A stretch of DNA of 64,000 nucleotides, taken from the NCBI GenBank assembly GCA_037975125.1, contig CM075852.1:1468839-1532838 (forward strand). The letters are read 5' to 3'. Positions 37,662-52,600 of the stretch are shown in pieces. A program made the position numbers and the translations under genes. Numbering within the stretch: the first letter of the stretch is position 1; each line of letters begins with the position of its first letter. The stretch comes from Latrodectus hesperus. Lineage: Eukaryota; Arthropoda; Arachnida; Araneae; Theridiidae. The notes below the pieces were generated by a model. The model was not told where the DNA came from. It saw only the letters and a program-made list of their open reading frames with translations, and searched no databases.

Positions 37662-40600
37662 GTACTTTAAAAATTTTAATTAAATTGAGTGTTGTTAATG
37701 AAGGAAACGTTTACTGATTAAAAATAAATTCATACAAGATTAAATAAAAGTCTAAAAAAGTGCACCTGTATTTTAAGTCTTTTTAAAATCTTTAGACTTT
37801 TATGAGTTTCTTTCTTTTAATTGGCTAAGAAAAGAGATTTTTTTTAAATATTTCTGATGCAATATTAGTGTGAATAGAGTTACATAAATTGTGTGTGTGT
37901 GCACAATGATATTCATTTGAAATGATTTTAATTCTTTATTGACTTCCTAATGTTAGAGATAGATTTTAATTTATTTAAATTTGTAAGATAACTACTTTTT
38001 TTAAATTTAAATGGTTGACCAGTTTGAGTCATTGCAGAGATAAATTTTTTACATCACTGCTGTGACTCTGACACTCATTTGAACTCTCAGGATTAAAAAT
38101 TTAATTTTTGTAATCAATATAAAAAGGATAGAAATGAATTTGTATATAAAAATGTTTGTTACATATACTATTCTTATAGAATAAAAAATGACCTTTTTAA
38201 TTATTAGAAAGTCTGACTTTAAAAATAATGATACAAATTTAGCTTATGAGATTTTAGTACTGCTCTAAATTAGTGAAATCTTAAAATTTCTTTGAAATGA
38301 TCTTCAGTTTGTATATATTTATGTTCATAAATACTTTCAGTTTACTTAACGGAAAATACTGTTTAATTATTTGTTCCAATGAATTATTAAGTATAATATT
38401 ATGAATCTATAATTATTGTATTACAGGGTTTGCACAACTCCTGAAAACTCCTTAAATTCCAAAAATGTTTTAAAGGGACCTTGAAACTCCTGGAATTTTT
38501 TCTTGCCTTGATGCATTTTTTTTTCTGGAAAATATTATAATTTTTTTGAATTTTTTTGTTTTAAATATTTCAATAAAATTGTCAAAAAACTTAATTTAGT
38601 ATCAGTTTTTAATATTGCCTCTTGATGGCAGCACGATCGATATTAAATTTTATATTCTTAACTGTTGATTTGTATTAACCATTTCATGATCTAGTTCAGC
38701 TACAATAATTTCATAATTCGGTTTGTAGTATTTAGATTTATGTAAAGTGAAGTGAAGTAATCACTAAACAAAATCAATATGTTGCACAGTTATAAAAGGC
38801 AATTTTAATTTATTCTTTTTCTATTTGCTGCTGTTTTCCTTATATTGTATAAAATTCTTTGAATATTAATGTTTAAATATAAAATTTTTGAGTAAAACAT
38901 GCTTTCCATGTTTCTCTTGATGAAAATTGTGTATAATTTAATTGAATCGGGATAAATTCCTTTATTAATGAAATAAAGACCTAAATAAAAATTATTTAAT
39001 ATGCCTGGGGGATTGTGTCTTTTCAATGACCAGTGGACTCTCAAAAAGCCATACAAAGATTGGCTTTTGCTTGGTTTAGAAATACACATGCCCATTGTCT
39101 GTTTTGCAAGAAAGACTTCTGTATTTAAAATATGAGTGAATCAGCAATTAAATCCTATATTAAAGGGGAAAAGCATATATATTTGTTAGAACAAGCTATA
39201 TCTGTTAAAAAATCTACTCATTTAAAAGATTTTCACTTCTGCCGATCCTGTTAAAGAATGTAAACCCAAAAGCATGCTCTAAAATTTTTGATTAATATGT
39301 TTCTTCAAAAGAAGTTTTAAAGTCTGAAATTCTATGGGCCTTTAAAGTTTTAAATAGTGGATTCAACTACAATTCTTGTAACAATATAAATTTTTCTTTC
39401 AGGCAATGTTTATGTCAGTGCTATTGCAAAGCAATTCAGTTGTGCTGAAATTAAGTGTGCTTATTTAACAGTTTTTGGAATTGCACCTTAATTTTCCAAC
39501 TTATTGAAAGAAAAAGTTAAGAATGTTTCTAATGATGTGCCTCTGTTTGATGAAAGCTTAAATAATCATCTGCAGACAAAACAATTAGACTGCCATGTAA
39601 GATTTTGGGATAATGATACAGTTAAAACGGTATTACTTATCCGATTTTTTTAGGTCATTCACCTGGAGATATTTTGTTTGAGAAAGTGAAGGAGAAGTGC
39701 TTAGAATGAGGAACAAGTAAATTACTCCAGTTGTCAATGGATGCCCCAAATATAAACTGGTCTGTTTTGACTAAAATGGCAAATTTTTTAAAAAGTGAAC
39801 ATTCAAATATTGTAAATGTTGGAAGCTGCAGCTTACACATTCCACTCAATGCTTACGTCATGGATGTCCTTCATTTCCAGAAGTTGAGGTAACAGCAAGT
39901 ACAATTTACAAACTATTTAAGGACTTACCCGCTTGTAGGGATGACTTTGACGGCCTTGGTCCAGGCATAAAGTTTACTTTAAAGTTTTGCAAACATTGAT
40001 GGTTAGAGAATATAAGTGTTTTCAATAGATTTCTGGAAATGTTATCGTATCTTAAAACATATATGTCATATGCTTGGGAACATACATAACATACATGCTC
40101 GGGAAGTAGAACCTTTTCTGACACTTTATCAAACTGATAAATCAATGTTGCCATTTATTGCTGGAGATTTTCATGCCCTGTTGAAAAGTTTGGTGCAAAA
40201 GTTTTTAAAAGAATCTTTGCTATCTGAATCTTTTGGAAATGTCTAAAAACTCTAAATTTACTCATTTTATACAATGTATAATTCAGTATTATTTAGAATG
40301 TTGATTATTTAAATAAAAATTTTCTGTTATAGCTATAAATTCATTGAAGGCTTTTGAAATAATCATTAATAATTTTAACTCAAATAAAAATGGTCTTATT
40401 AATGTTTGTAATTATTTATTTTTATTATTAACAGGATTGATTGAAAAATATTGCATGTACATAATTATATGCATATTTAGTTAAGAACAATTTTTAAAGT
40501 AAAATATTTAACATGAATGTCAATACCATCTGGAAATTTTTGATTTGACTCTTGGAATTTGATTCTTGGTAATCTGTACAAAAACTCTGATACTATTTCT

Positions 40601-43600
40601 CCAATATTTTATCAAACACAATTGTTATTTTAATAATTTAATTATAAAATATTAAATGTTTGTTTGATTAATTTAATTTTCATGTTTATAATTCAAATTA
40701 TTGAGAATTAGTATTCCTTAGTATGGTATTTAAGTACAACATTATGTACAAGAATTACCATGAAATATACTATTAGTGTTTGGATTCTTTAGCATTTTTC
40801 CGATCTCTTAAAATTACAGTCAAAAGGGAATAAAATTTTCTTATTGTCTTATTTACATATTATTTATTTTAGTACATCATGCAACTGTGAATTGGTAAAC
40901 TGCAGCCTACGAAAATATTTAATTTAAGCATTCTCTACACTTTTATGTTTCAGTTTAAGTTAATTGTATTGCTTATTCCAGTGTCTTATTTGTTGTTTAA
41001 ATTTGTGTGAAAAATCCTTTAATATGGCTTTCTATTGTTTGATTATCTCTTCTGTAATGAATTTGCACCTATTCAATGAAGCAACAATATTTTGAAACAA
41101 CTAGTTTTTACCTTTTAAAGGATGTAAACACATTTTAAAGCAAGAGCATGGAATCAAACTTTTATTTATTTTCATCTCATTATAGAAATATAATTATTGA
41201 AACTTGGGTGAATTTTGTACTTTTATGAGGTGTTTTTTTTTTTTTTTGGAGCTCATACATTTGTAAAATAATAGTTTATAGAAACTAGAAGTAAATAGCA
41301 GGCTACCTTATAATCTTGATCTAGATGGCAAATTATACTTTATTTAGCTAGATCAAGAATGTTTATTTAATGGATAATTTCCTATCCAATTTTTAATATT
41401 ACACAGTCTTAAATTCATTCTTCCCCATATGCCAAACTTATTTTGTGGATTTTACATATAATGGCTTTAATGTGTTTTGTAATGAATTGTACATATAAGC
41501 TGTTAATACTGTGTTTTCCCAGAAAAATTAAAATAACTGTAATATTAAGCTTATAATCATAAATTCTAAAATATAAATTAGTTTTGAAAAAAATAAAAGC
41601 ATCAAAAGTATTCTGAAAATTGGATAAATTATTTTAAAAATTGATTTTTTATCTCATCAAACTGTTTTCATTTCTGAATGCTGTGGGATAATGGAACAAT
41701 ATAAAGAGTTAACATTTACATTTTGTGATTTATTGAAACACTTTATTTATGTTAAAAATGATTTCCGATACTTTAGGAGATTCGTTAAGAAAACTGTTGA
41801 GTTATAATCACATGTGAGTAATGTGTCCAGTTTCAAGACTTGTTTTTAATATCTGAAATACATTAACATAAGTGATCTGTTTTGCAAAACTACACTTTTG
41901 TAATTTTTTGTTAAACTTTTTTTAAAAAAAATATTAGAACATTGAGTAGACATTCTTCATAAGGGGAAAAAAAAATTTTTTTTTTAAATATGTGTCAAAA
42001 AAATTCTCTTTATTGATTTGTGTTATTTATTTGTAAATTAAATGCTTACAAATAAATTACACAAATCAATTATTTAAACTTGTTAATTTTTTGTATTAAA
42101 AAAAACTAATGCAAATTGATATATTTTAGTTCAAAATACTTTTATTTACATTTTTTAATTCATTTTATAGCTGATGCTCCTGATGATGAACTTTACAGTG
42201 TACCTGAAGGTCTTAAAGTACCCAAAGGAATGGAAGTGGTAAGATTTTAAAGTGATAATGAATTTTCAAATGTAATATTTTTGTATAAAGATATTTCATA
42301 ATATTTTATATTTTCAAATATTCCACAAATTTGCATTTTATATGCATTAATATTTAAGATATTACACTTATTAATATGTTTTTTTACAAGTGACATATTT
42401 TCTAGATTTCGGAGTTCGGTTCCTACTTCTCAAATGTAATGATTTAGAATCTATTGATTAAGCTTTTTAATGCAAAAGTGATTGTAAAATAACAAATTAC
42501 ATCTAAACCATGCCAAAATCTGCTTCATTTTTGTTTATAAATAGCTTTATATAATGATTTTTTTTTTAATTTACACAATGTTCCATAATTTAAGTAGCAT
42601 TGATAATGAACTATGTCTATATTCTTTCAAGTTATATAACAATAATAATTTTACTAATTTTTTATCTTTATATATGCTATTCATTTTATTTTATTAATAA
42701 TTTAATATTATATCACATCAATATTACTTTTATTATGAATTGTGAAAATAAATTTGTTCTACTTGTTTTATATAAGGGTAAAATAAGTTAGTTCATTAAT
42801 ATAATTCATATAAATTTGAAAGATCACTCCAATAAACATAAGACTACCTTATTTTAAATTTAGATTACATAATTGCATAGATATCAAAAATATTTTATAA
42901 ACTACTTATTTTTAAAGCTATTTATAAACTACTTATTCTTTATAATTTGTTTTCTATTTTCTTAAAATTATTTCATTATTATATATATCAATTTCATTAT
43001 AATTCAGAGAATAATTTTTATGTAAATCCTGTTATTTTATTCACATTAGATATATTGCCATACTGCTCACAATTGAAAACCATTTTGACATTACAAACTA
43101 TTATTTATATGAGTTAAATTATATATATAAATAAAGATGGACATAATATATACAAATATATATTTTATTTTTGGAAAATATTAGGGATTTTACTGATGTC
43201 CTGGAAGAGGTCCAATAGTAGTAGCTTTAAAATCAAAATTATTACTTTCTGGTAATCAGACCTAATGTTACGGAAGATTGGAAAAAATAAAACTTATAAA
43301 TGGGGGTAGAGAGATTTATGAATTTTACTTTTGGTTACTCTACATTATAAGTAACCAATATTTTTTATGCCTAAACCAATTTTTAATCATATTTAACTAT
43401 TTTTGTATTGATGAATATTTTATAAATAATGTCATGTATTTTAAAAATTTGTGCTTTCGATGAAAAATTTATTGAAAAATGTACCTTAAAAAAGAAATCA
43501 AAAATAACTCATATTCAATTTGAATCATAGGTAATTACCAAAAATGAGTTGGATATTTTAAAAAGTTTTATTATTTTTATTATTTATGTATGATTATCAT

Positions 43601-46600
43601 TTTAAATACATGTTCTGAAATTTTTTAAAGGAAAAAAATGTAACAATTAGTATATTTTTATCTACAATTTTTAATAAAATGTTTCAGTGTTTATTTTTAT
43701 AGTTTGAGCGAAAACAGAGTTATATTTTAAATGAGAGTTATAATTATTTTATAAGAATACTTATCAAAATTAACTGCAAATGTGCTAAATTTAACTTTCA
43801 GATTTTGGTGTAAGAATAATAAAAAAAAATAAATTCATCAAAAAAAGATTTAAATATTAGCCAGCTTAAACGTTTATATTTCGATGAATTTTTTTGCTTA
43901 TTTTGTTTTATTATTTTATGATTTCTTTCTGGATCAATATATGAAAAATTTGGAGTGATAATTTTAATTTTTAAGAATTATACTAATCCAAAATAAAATC
44001 ATGCTATTTATAGCAAGAACATTGATATTTGTTATTAAAAATTAATATTTGATGTTGATAAATAAATATATATATATATATGTTTTTTAATAAGTTATTT
44101 ATAGTGATTTGGATTTTTGGGAGCTTTATAAAAGCTTTTTTTTTTTTTTTTTGGTTGATCACTAATAATAGATTCAACACTTTTGTTTGAACAGAGTTAA
44201 TATTTATAATATTTTAATTTGCTAATCTACTTCGGTAAGAGAATCCTTGACCTTTTGGAATTCTTCTTCCTTAGTGACAGTTATTATGATCTATTTTTTG
44301 CTTAGTTTTTGGTATCAAAATATTTAGTTATGATAAAATCAAAAAGTATAATAGTTTTTTATTTATATCAAAACTTCTTGCTGAAAATTTATTATAAAAT
44401 TTTACAATTATTAAATAAGAATTGATTAATTTTCATTTGAGATTTCAACTTTATTTAGAGTTTACTATATTTTATGCTGAGTATAATGAAAGTAAACTTT
44501 TAATCAAATTTTTTATAATATTATAATCTGTCAAATTATCACATGCTGTCAACTTAATTTTAGTTTTGATAATTTTATTAAAATCAATCACTCTTTTCAG
44601 CCAGATGCATGATGAGTAATTTTATTTATATTAATTTTATAAAGTTTAACATAAACAAAGCTTTAATTAAACCCATTGATTTGGCCATTGAATAATTATG
44701 AAAAAGTAAGTTGCTGATTTTTGCAAGAAAAATACCTTGAAAAATCTTGGAAGTAGTTAAAAGAAATGATATCTATAAAATTACAATTTAATCGTTAAAA
44801 TAGTGGATTTAAAGCAACATTTATGAAGGCAAACCACATTAGAAAACTAAGACACATTTAAGTTGTAATGATTCGTACCCAACTAAATTAGTGACTTTAA
44901 AAAGGTTGAAAAGAATGGGGGAAAAGGAAGCCCCTGCTTGGTGGGTCTGTTGAGAGAGATCTTGGAATCAAGTGATGGCAATTCATTGCTCCAGGTGGAG
45001 ATGGCTTGTAGAAACAGCTTTGTCCTGTGACAAGCTGTAGTGGGATTGAAAATGTATATTTTTCAAAATGCCCTATTTTTTACGTATGATTTTTGTGTTA
45101 AGGAACTCAAAGAAAATGTGATCCATCTAGCTTTAAAATTTTAGAAATTTTTTTATTTTATTTATTTATATTTTGTCGCTCTGCATTATTGTTTAGAATT
45201 GTTTTAGAATTTTAATTATACTGAAATATACGTATTGCTATTTTATGAGTGTTCAGAAAGTTTATTTATAATTCCTTCTCTTATTTATTTTTATTATTTG
45301 CCTTTTTTTATAATATCATAGTTTTTTACTTCATATTGTAACTTTATACATAATTTTTTTTATTTCATTTCATTGGCAATATCTTTTTAATTTGGTTTAT
45401 TATTCATTTTTCCCTAAGTTAATTCTAAAATAATCCTTTTTCACTATTTCCTGATAATAACTTCTTTTTTTATTAGTTTAAAAGTGTTGTGAGCTGTATA
45501 TTTATGTGTTACTTATTCCAGGGTTCGCACAACTCCTGGAAACTCCTAGAATTTAGACTTGATTCCTTGAAAATCATTAATTATTCCATGAATTTTTTCT
45601 TACCTTGACGCATTTATTTTTTTCTAGAAAACATTATAATTTTTTGAATTTTTTCGTTTTAATATTTTAAAATTTTCAATAAAATTGTCGAAAAACTTAA
45701 TTTAGTATTGGTGTTTAATATTGCCACTAGATGGCATCACAATCTTTGATATTTTTAACTGTTGATTTGTGTGTGTGTGTATTAACCATTTCAAAATCTA
45801 GTTCAGTTACAATAATTTCATAATTTGTTTTAGTAGCATTTAGATTCATGTGAAATGAAGTAATCACTAAACAAAATCAATATGTTGTGCAATTATAAAG
45901 GGCAATTTTGTGTTGATTCTTGATTCTTTTGATTCCTGGAATTTGATTCTAAGAAATCTGTATCAACCCTGTTATTCTTTTAAATTTTTATATAAAGAAA
46001 TTAGAAGCACTTTCCTACTAGTTCTCCAGAAAAGAAGGAACAAAAATTTTTTATTCTGCTGTTTTCCTTCATTTTTTAAAAATTTTTCTGCTTCTAATTT
46101 CAAATTAAATATTTTTTTTACATCTCTTATATATTTTGGTTACTTTTTCTCGTATTCTAAGTTCATCATGCTTTTATAAAAAACTATTTCTGTATTAAAA
46201 ATCAGTTTTGATTTGTGTATGTATATTAATTATACGTCATGACTGTATGTGTATACATGTCATAAAGTATAGTAAATATTAAATTTTATGTATAAAACTT
46301 TCATGTTTGTAGCTACAAGCTTAAAAATATGAAATGAATTGTTCATTAATTTTTTAAGTAGTACATTATGTATAACTTTGTTAATGTTCTTCTAGCCATA
46401 TAACATGAAAATCCATGCTATTATTGAGAAAACGGCTGTTTTTGTTAGTGAACAAGGTGGACAGATGGAGATTATAATAAAGATGAAGCAGCATGCTAAT
46501 CCTCAGTTTGCATTTATGCATCTTGATAATCCTTTGTATCCATACTATAAACATCTTGTGAAAGAAATAAAATCTGGTGTTTATAAACCTATTCAAGCTA

Positions 46601-49600
46601 GGAGAGGTAAATTCTTATATTAATATTAAAAAAAATACAGTATTATAAATGTCACTATTGTTTCTTTATCCTGGAATATTTTTGCTGTATTTTAAAAAAT
46701 TTCCAAAATAAAATTAATTTTAATTGTAAGTTCTTAATATTTTTAAACACCAAAATATTACTAAGGAATTAAATAAGTACTTATAAATATATGTTTGTAT
46801 TTGGTCAAGTAAAAAAAAAGAATTTTTATTTATTAGAAATTGTTATGCTTTCATTAAATGCTATTATATTAATTTAATATGTATCTACCTCTATTATGTG
46901 TGGGCCTTCCTGACAGCTTATCAATCCCTTCCTTTTAAAATGTGGTAGATTTGCACAGGAATATATTTTCAAGAGCTTAGATGACTTGCTTTTTCAGAAA
47001 TGAAGGTTTTATCTCACTCAAAAAGCTTTGAAAGATACAAGTGTAGTTTGGTAAAGTGAATATAATAAAATTGATCCAGGCTGTATATTGAATATTATTA
47101 CATAAAAGAATGATATTTTTTCAACTGATAAATGCAGGATACATTTTATAGGTTTTTACTATTTGTAGTTTCTTAATGTATATCCACAACAATCAGATTC
47201 TGTTGAATTATACTATAAGAATCCCACCATGCACATAATAAAGTCTTTCTTCTTTAATATGTTTTCAGATCTTTTATAAAAGCATTGATCCTTAACAGGT
47301 CACTGTCTTTTATGAATGATATAGTTAAACTGAAGCGATTTCTGTTGACTGCTTATTCCTGTCTTAAAAAAACCCGATTTTCAATGTGAAAGCAGACTTG
47401 TGATAATTGACATGTGATTGATGTCTTTATTTCACTTACTGAGATTTGAGGTGTTTATATTCCTGCCTTGCTGGCTGTCCCTAATTTCTCCAAATCACAG
47501 CAAACAGTTAATTTTTAATATAATCTGCTTTTGTATGATTTTAATATTATCACTTTAGAGTTAACAGCATATTTCTAAATTTAAGAGTTACGTAGAAATC
47601 GAGATATGTTTTTAATGATTCTTTTATATATTTGAATTATATCTAATGATAATCTTTTTATATATTTGAATTATATCTTAATAAAAATATGATTCAAACA
47701 TGTTATTGATTTAAAAAATCATAAAATCAATTTGGTAATAGTGTTATTATACTATAAATAAAATTATATATCTTTTTACATGCTTATTCAGGATATACTG
47801 CTTCTTCAATAGTTCAAAGAAGTGAGTGGATATTGAAATAGTTAGATTATTTATTGTACTATCTGTAAAATATTTGATTATGCATATGTAATAATACTAA
47901 GCTATCATGCTCTAAAATATATTAAAAATATGATAGATTTATCAACAAAATTATGGTTTTTAATTTTGTTTTTCTGTGGGTAGAACTCTTTGTTTCCACA
48001 CATTGTTTACAATTTTAGGGCGTCAATATATTTAATGCATATTTTGAATAATTATCAAATTTAATAAAACTTCTCTCAGTTCAAACTGATGAATTACAGT
48101 TAATAAAATGATTGCATGTTAGCATTTTGCTATAAAGTTTTTAAATAATCCATTTTATTTTGTTCTTCTTTGTAAAAATATTATTTTAAATTATCTTTAA
48201 ATTAAAAATTTGTTTATTTTTACAGTAAGTCGTAGTGAAGATGAAGATGATGATGGTCATTATTTACATCCTAGTCTTTTGGCCGGGAAAGCAAGCGATG
48301 TTCCTAAAGTAAGACTGTGTTAAATACATTAAGAATAAAAATTCTGTACTGCAAAAATATTTTAAATATTTTTATGAATACTTTTTTAAATAATATTTAA
48401 AAAATTAAAAATATTTAAAAATCATACTTAGAAAAGTAAGCAAGTATTTATTGAAATTCTATAAATAATTTTTCATTCCTTTCATTTTTTTTATCACCTG
48501 TACTGATAAGCTATTTTTATAAACATTATAAATTTGCTTTGTTTACCTATTATAGAGATTTCAGCATATTACCATATTACAATATATTTTAATATAATTA
48601 AAACTATAGTATATAGAAAATTTAAATGTAGGATTATTATTAATAGCTTCTAATGTAAACATCTCAACCGTGGACATGCTCACACACATACACATTCAAA
48701 TTAGGTTATTATTTTTTATTTTATATTAACTGTTATCTTGATTTTTCTCTATAATTACTAAATCTATATATATTTTCCATAAATATTTTTTCTAAAAGAT
48801 TATTGGAATTTGAAGCGATTTTGAATAAAATGACTTAAATGGTAATAAACAAGCTTTTTAAAATCAAAATTAAAAAGTATTTAAATTTTAGCTTTTCTAA
48901 AATGTATTGACAGTAGTGGATTGTTTTGAAAATTATTTAATGCTCTCTTTTTATTTTACTTCTATTTTTTTCTGAAGTATATATTTAAAAATAATAAATA
49001 AATATAGAAAACATCGAATAATTTTTTTTAAATAACTTACAATAACTTTAAATGCATTTAGGTTGGTTATGAAACCTGATAAATTTTTCTACATTAATAT
49101 TTATTGTATATATTTTTCCTTTGACAGTTTACGGTGCCCACTATTAATTTTCGCCGAAGTGATGATGATAGCTATGCTTTGTTAGTTAGAAATTTACAAC
49201 AGCATGTTGTGGAAGAAACTACCCCACAGGTCCCAGAACCTGAACAAAATGTAGATGAAGGTAAATATGACTTTTCCATTGTTATATTAAGCCACTTAAA
49301 TTATTATATGACAGGATGCCAACATTTCTGATTTGAACTTTGGAATTTCAGAGAAGAATGACAAGGTATAAATTACTGATTAATATTTAAAATCTTCTAA
49401 AGAATCTCATATTACCATATTTTTTTTAAATCTGACACCCAGACTTGGCCAATCGGCCATGTGTTGTCTTGCTGACCAGTAAAGATGCAAAGAACTGAAG
49501 GGGAAAATGTCTACAATGTCTATATCTTTCAGACCAAAACACTCCCAAAGATGACATCCATCCATAGAGCCATGGTCACACAAGGGGCAAGAGTCAGAGG

Positions 49601-52600
49601 AAGCCAGCCCAATTCTATGTAGATGTTGAAGATAGTCATGGCCTGTCAATAACCGAAAGCAGGCAACACCAATTCTCCTGTGCAAACCCGGAGGAGCTCT
49701 GTTATTATGCTGTAACAGGCACTCCCAACTCTTACCAGCAGTCAAATTAGCATAGTGTAGCTCCCTAGATGTCTTGAGCCCCGATGCCACCAAAGATTTG
49801 AAGTTACGAATTGGGATAGGAGAACAACACTACCCAGTACAAATTTTGGCAAAGAGTCTGCCTTCTCATTACCAGGGATCCCAACATGACTTGGGATCAA
49901 CAGAAGTACAATTTTATTACCATTTTCAATAAGATTAGTTAGCGTACTTTTACACTTAACTTCTTCAGATGAGGTAGAAACACCTCTATTTCCCAAGGCC
50001 GGGATTGCTGCCTGCGAGTCAACTAGAAAAAAATTTTTGCCATGTCTAAAGTTCAACAAAACCTCCGCTGCAGAAAGCATGGCCGAGATCTCACCATCAA
50101 AATTATCTCGAAAGGCCCCCACAGGTTTACTGAGTTGTTGAAAAAGCTGAAAGGAAACACCAGCACCAGCAGTCTTCCAAAAAAAAAAAAAAAAAAAAAA
50201 AGATTGATAAAATTGGTATATATTCCAGATTTTTCTACAAAATTGTTTTTTTCCTATTTAGATTCTTTTTAAAAAATAATTAATTAATAAAATTTTCATT
50301 CTAGCTCTCTCTTTTTTCCCCTTAATGAGGCTTTTTAATTTTAATTTTCCATATATATATATGTGTGTGTGTTTAATTTGTATCAAATTATATGCATTTT
50401 ATCTTATAATCTATTGTGTAAGATTCATTGCCTTTAAAATATATATATTTATTTTAGATTCCAAGAATATATCACCTTCAGAAAGTGATAATTATGCAGT
50501 GCAAAATCATCATATAGTGTCACCTCCTCCTGAAGTTCAGCCAATTGTGAACAAAATGGCTGAATATGTTGCTAAGAATGGAGAAGATTTTGAAATCATT
50601 GTTAAGAGTAAGAGTAAGTGAATCATACATTCTTTCATTCTGTTTTTAAAGTACTGTTTTTTGTATCTGTTATATATTCTCAAATAATAAAAGTAGAACA
50701 ATTTATATTAAATTAGCAAATATTGACTCCATTAAAGATTATTTAAATCCATATTCTGATTAGTATAAAATGCCAATTTAAAATATTCAGTCACATGATA
50801 TTAAAATTTGAATCTAAAAATGTATCTTATGAAAAAGGTTTTTCAAAAAACAAAATTAGAGGAATTAGCAAATATTGATGCTCTACTTACATATATCTTG
50901 AACTGAAATATTTTATCTGCCTATATATAGAATTTATTTTGAAATTTCATTCTTAATTCTATGAGGGTTGTATTTTAAACACATGCAATTGAATAGGTAC
51001 TGAATGATTTGTCCTCTAGTAATCAATTTAGCAATCTACGGATACAACTCTCACTTCAACAACCAAGCTGGCAGGTGAATGGTTAACCCTGTGGTCTACG
51101 GTTTAACAGTTTGTGTGTTTGATTCTCATTATATGCGGATGTGTTTATAATGTTTTGGAATTCACTTTAAATTATAGGTACCAGTCTAATTAACTCTCTT
51201 GTGTAAAAAATGATCTGAGCAACAAACAAACGAAATCCACTTCAGAAGTAAGGCTTTAAGTGAAACTGAGTCCTCTTTAAATAGCCAGTCTTGGTTTTAT
51301 TAACCTCATGTGCAAAAGCAGTTGTGTAGTGCTAAACAAACCAAATTTATGCAGATCATTAAAAAATAATGAAGTATTTTACATTTTTTATAGATTATTT
51401 TTCATTTGTTTTGACTTCAAAATTCTGATTTAATTATTTGCTAGTCTTGTATTATTCTTATTGATTAATCAGTTATCTTTGTTTTTGATAAAAATTGAAA
51501 AGTATCTGAAGCTGCTATTTGAAAGTACCATTTTTGTCCATTATGGTTTACTGCATGAAAATTTTTCATTTTTATTTGATATGCACATTATCTAATCTTG
51601 TTATTGATCTATATATTCCTAATTTTATTTACTTTTATAAATATTGCACATACATGCATTAACTTTTAATGTTGCATTTAATTATGTATTTCTTTTTGAT
51701 TGCAGATGATAAGCGATTTGACTTTTTACATCCATGGCATGAATATTATGAATATTATATTCATCAAAGAAATATTGCTAAACAAGAAATTCAAGGTACT
51801 GATCTACCGAATTCACAAAATAACTTTCAAGCCAAACTGGAAACTACTTCAGAACAGAAACCCCAAGAAGAAATAAATAATTCTTATAATATAGATATTA
51901 ATGATAATAATGGCACTGAAAATTCTCCAACCTCAAATACATGCTCTGAAACGGTACCTCCTTTAAATATTCCAAAAATTGAAAATGATTGTTTTGATTC
52001 TCAAACATCACAAGATAATGTCTATGAAATAGAAGAATCATCTAAACATGATAACTGTAGCTCTCTCGATAGTGTGAATTCTTCTACTAGTGATGGGAAA
52101 GAAGAATCCAAGCCAAAAGTTTCTAAGGCCATCAAAGGTAATAATTTAAAATTGTGTTGATTGAATACTCTTTTTTGTAAGACAATTTTAAATGTTTTTT
52201 TTTTTCATTATTTACTTTTGAGCAAGTGAATATTAATAATTTTGCTTCCATAATTTAATAGAAAATTTTAGAATATAAGAGTTTGTGTATAAAATAATTA
52301 ATAATAAACTGTATGAAAATTTTTTAATTTATCTATTTTTTAAAAAAATAGTTTTTTTATTAGTTTAATGTATCTTATTTGTGGTAAAATCTTAAAAATT
52401 GTTTCAAATTAGATTTGTTGAACATTTGATGCAAACTTTTTTAACACAAAATTAAATTTTGATTCAATTTATTTATGTAGGTCCTATAAGTTTTTCACTG
52501 AAAGTCAAAGAATCTGAAACTCCAACTGAAAAGCCAAAACTTGCATCATTAATGTTGGATGATGATTCTGAGGAAGATAGTTCAGAAGAATCTTGCTTGC

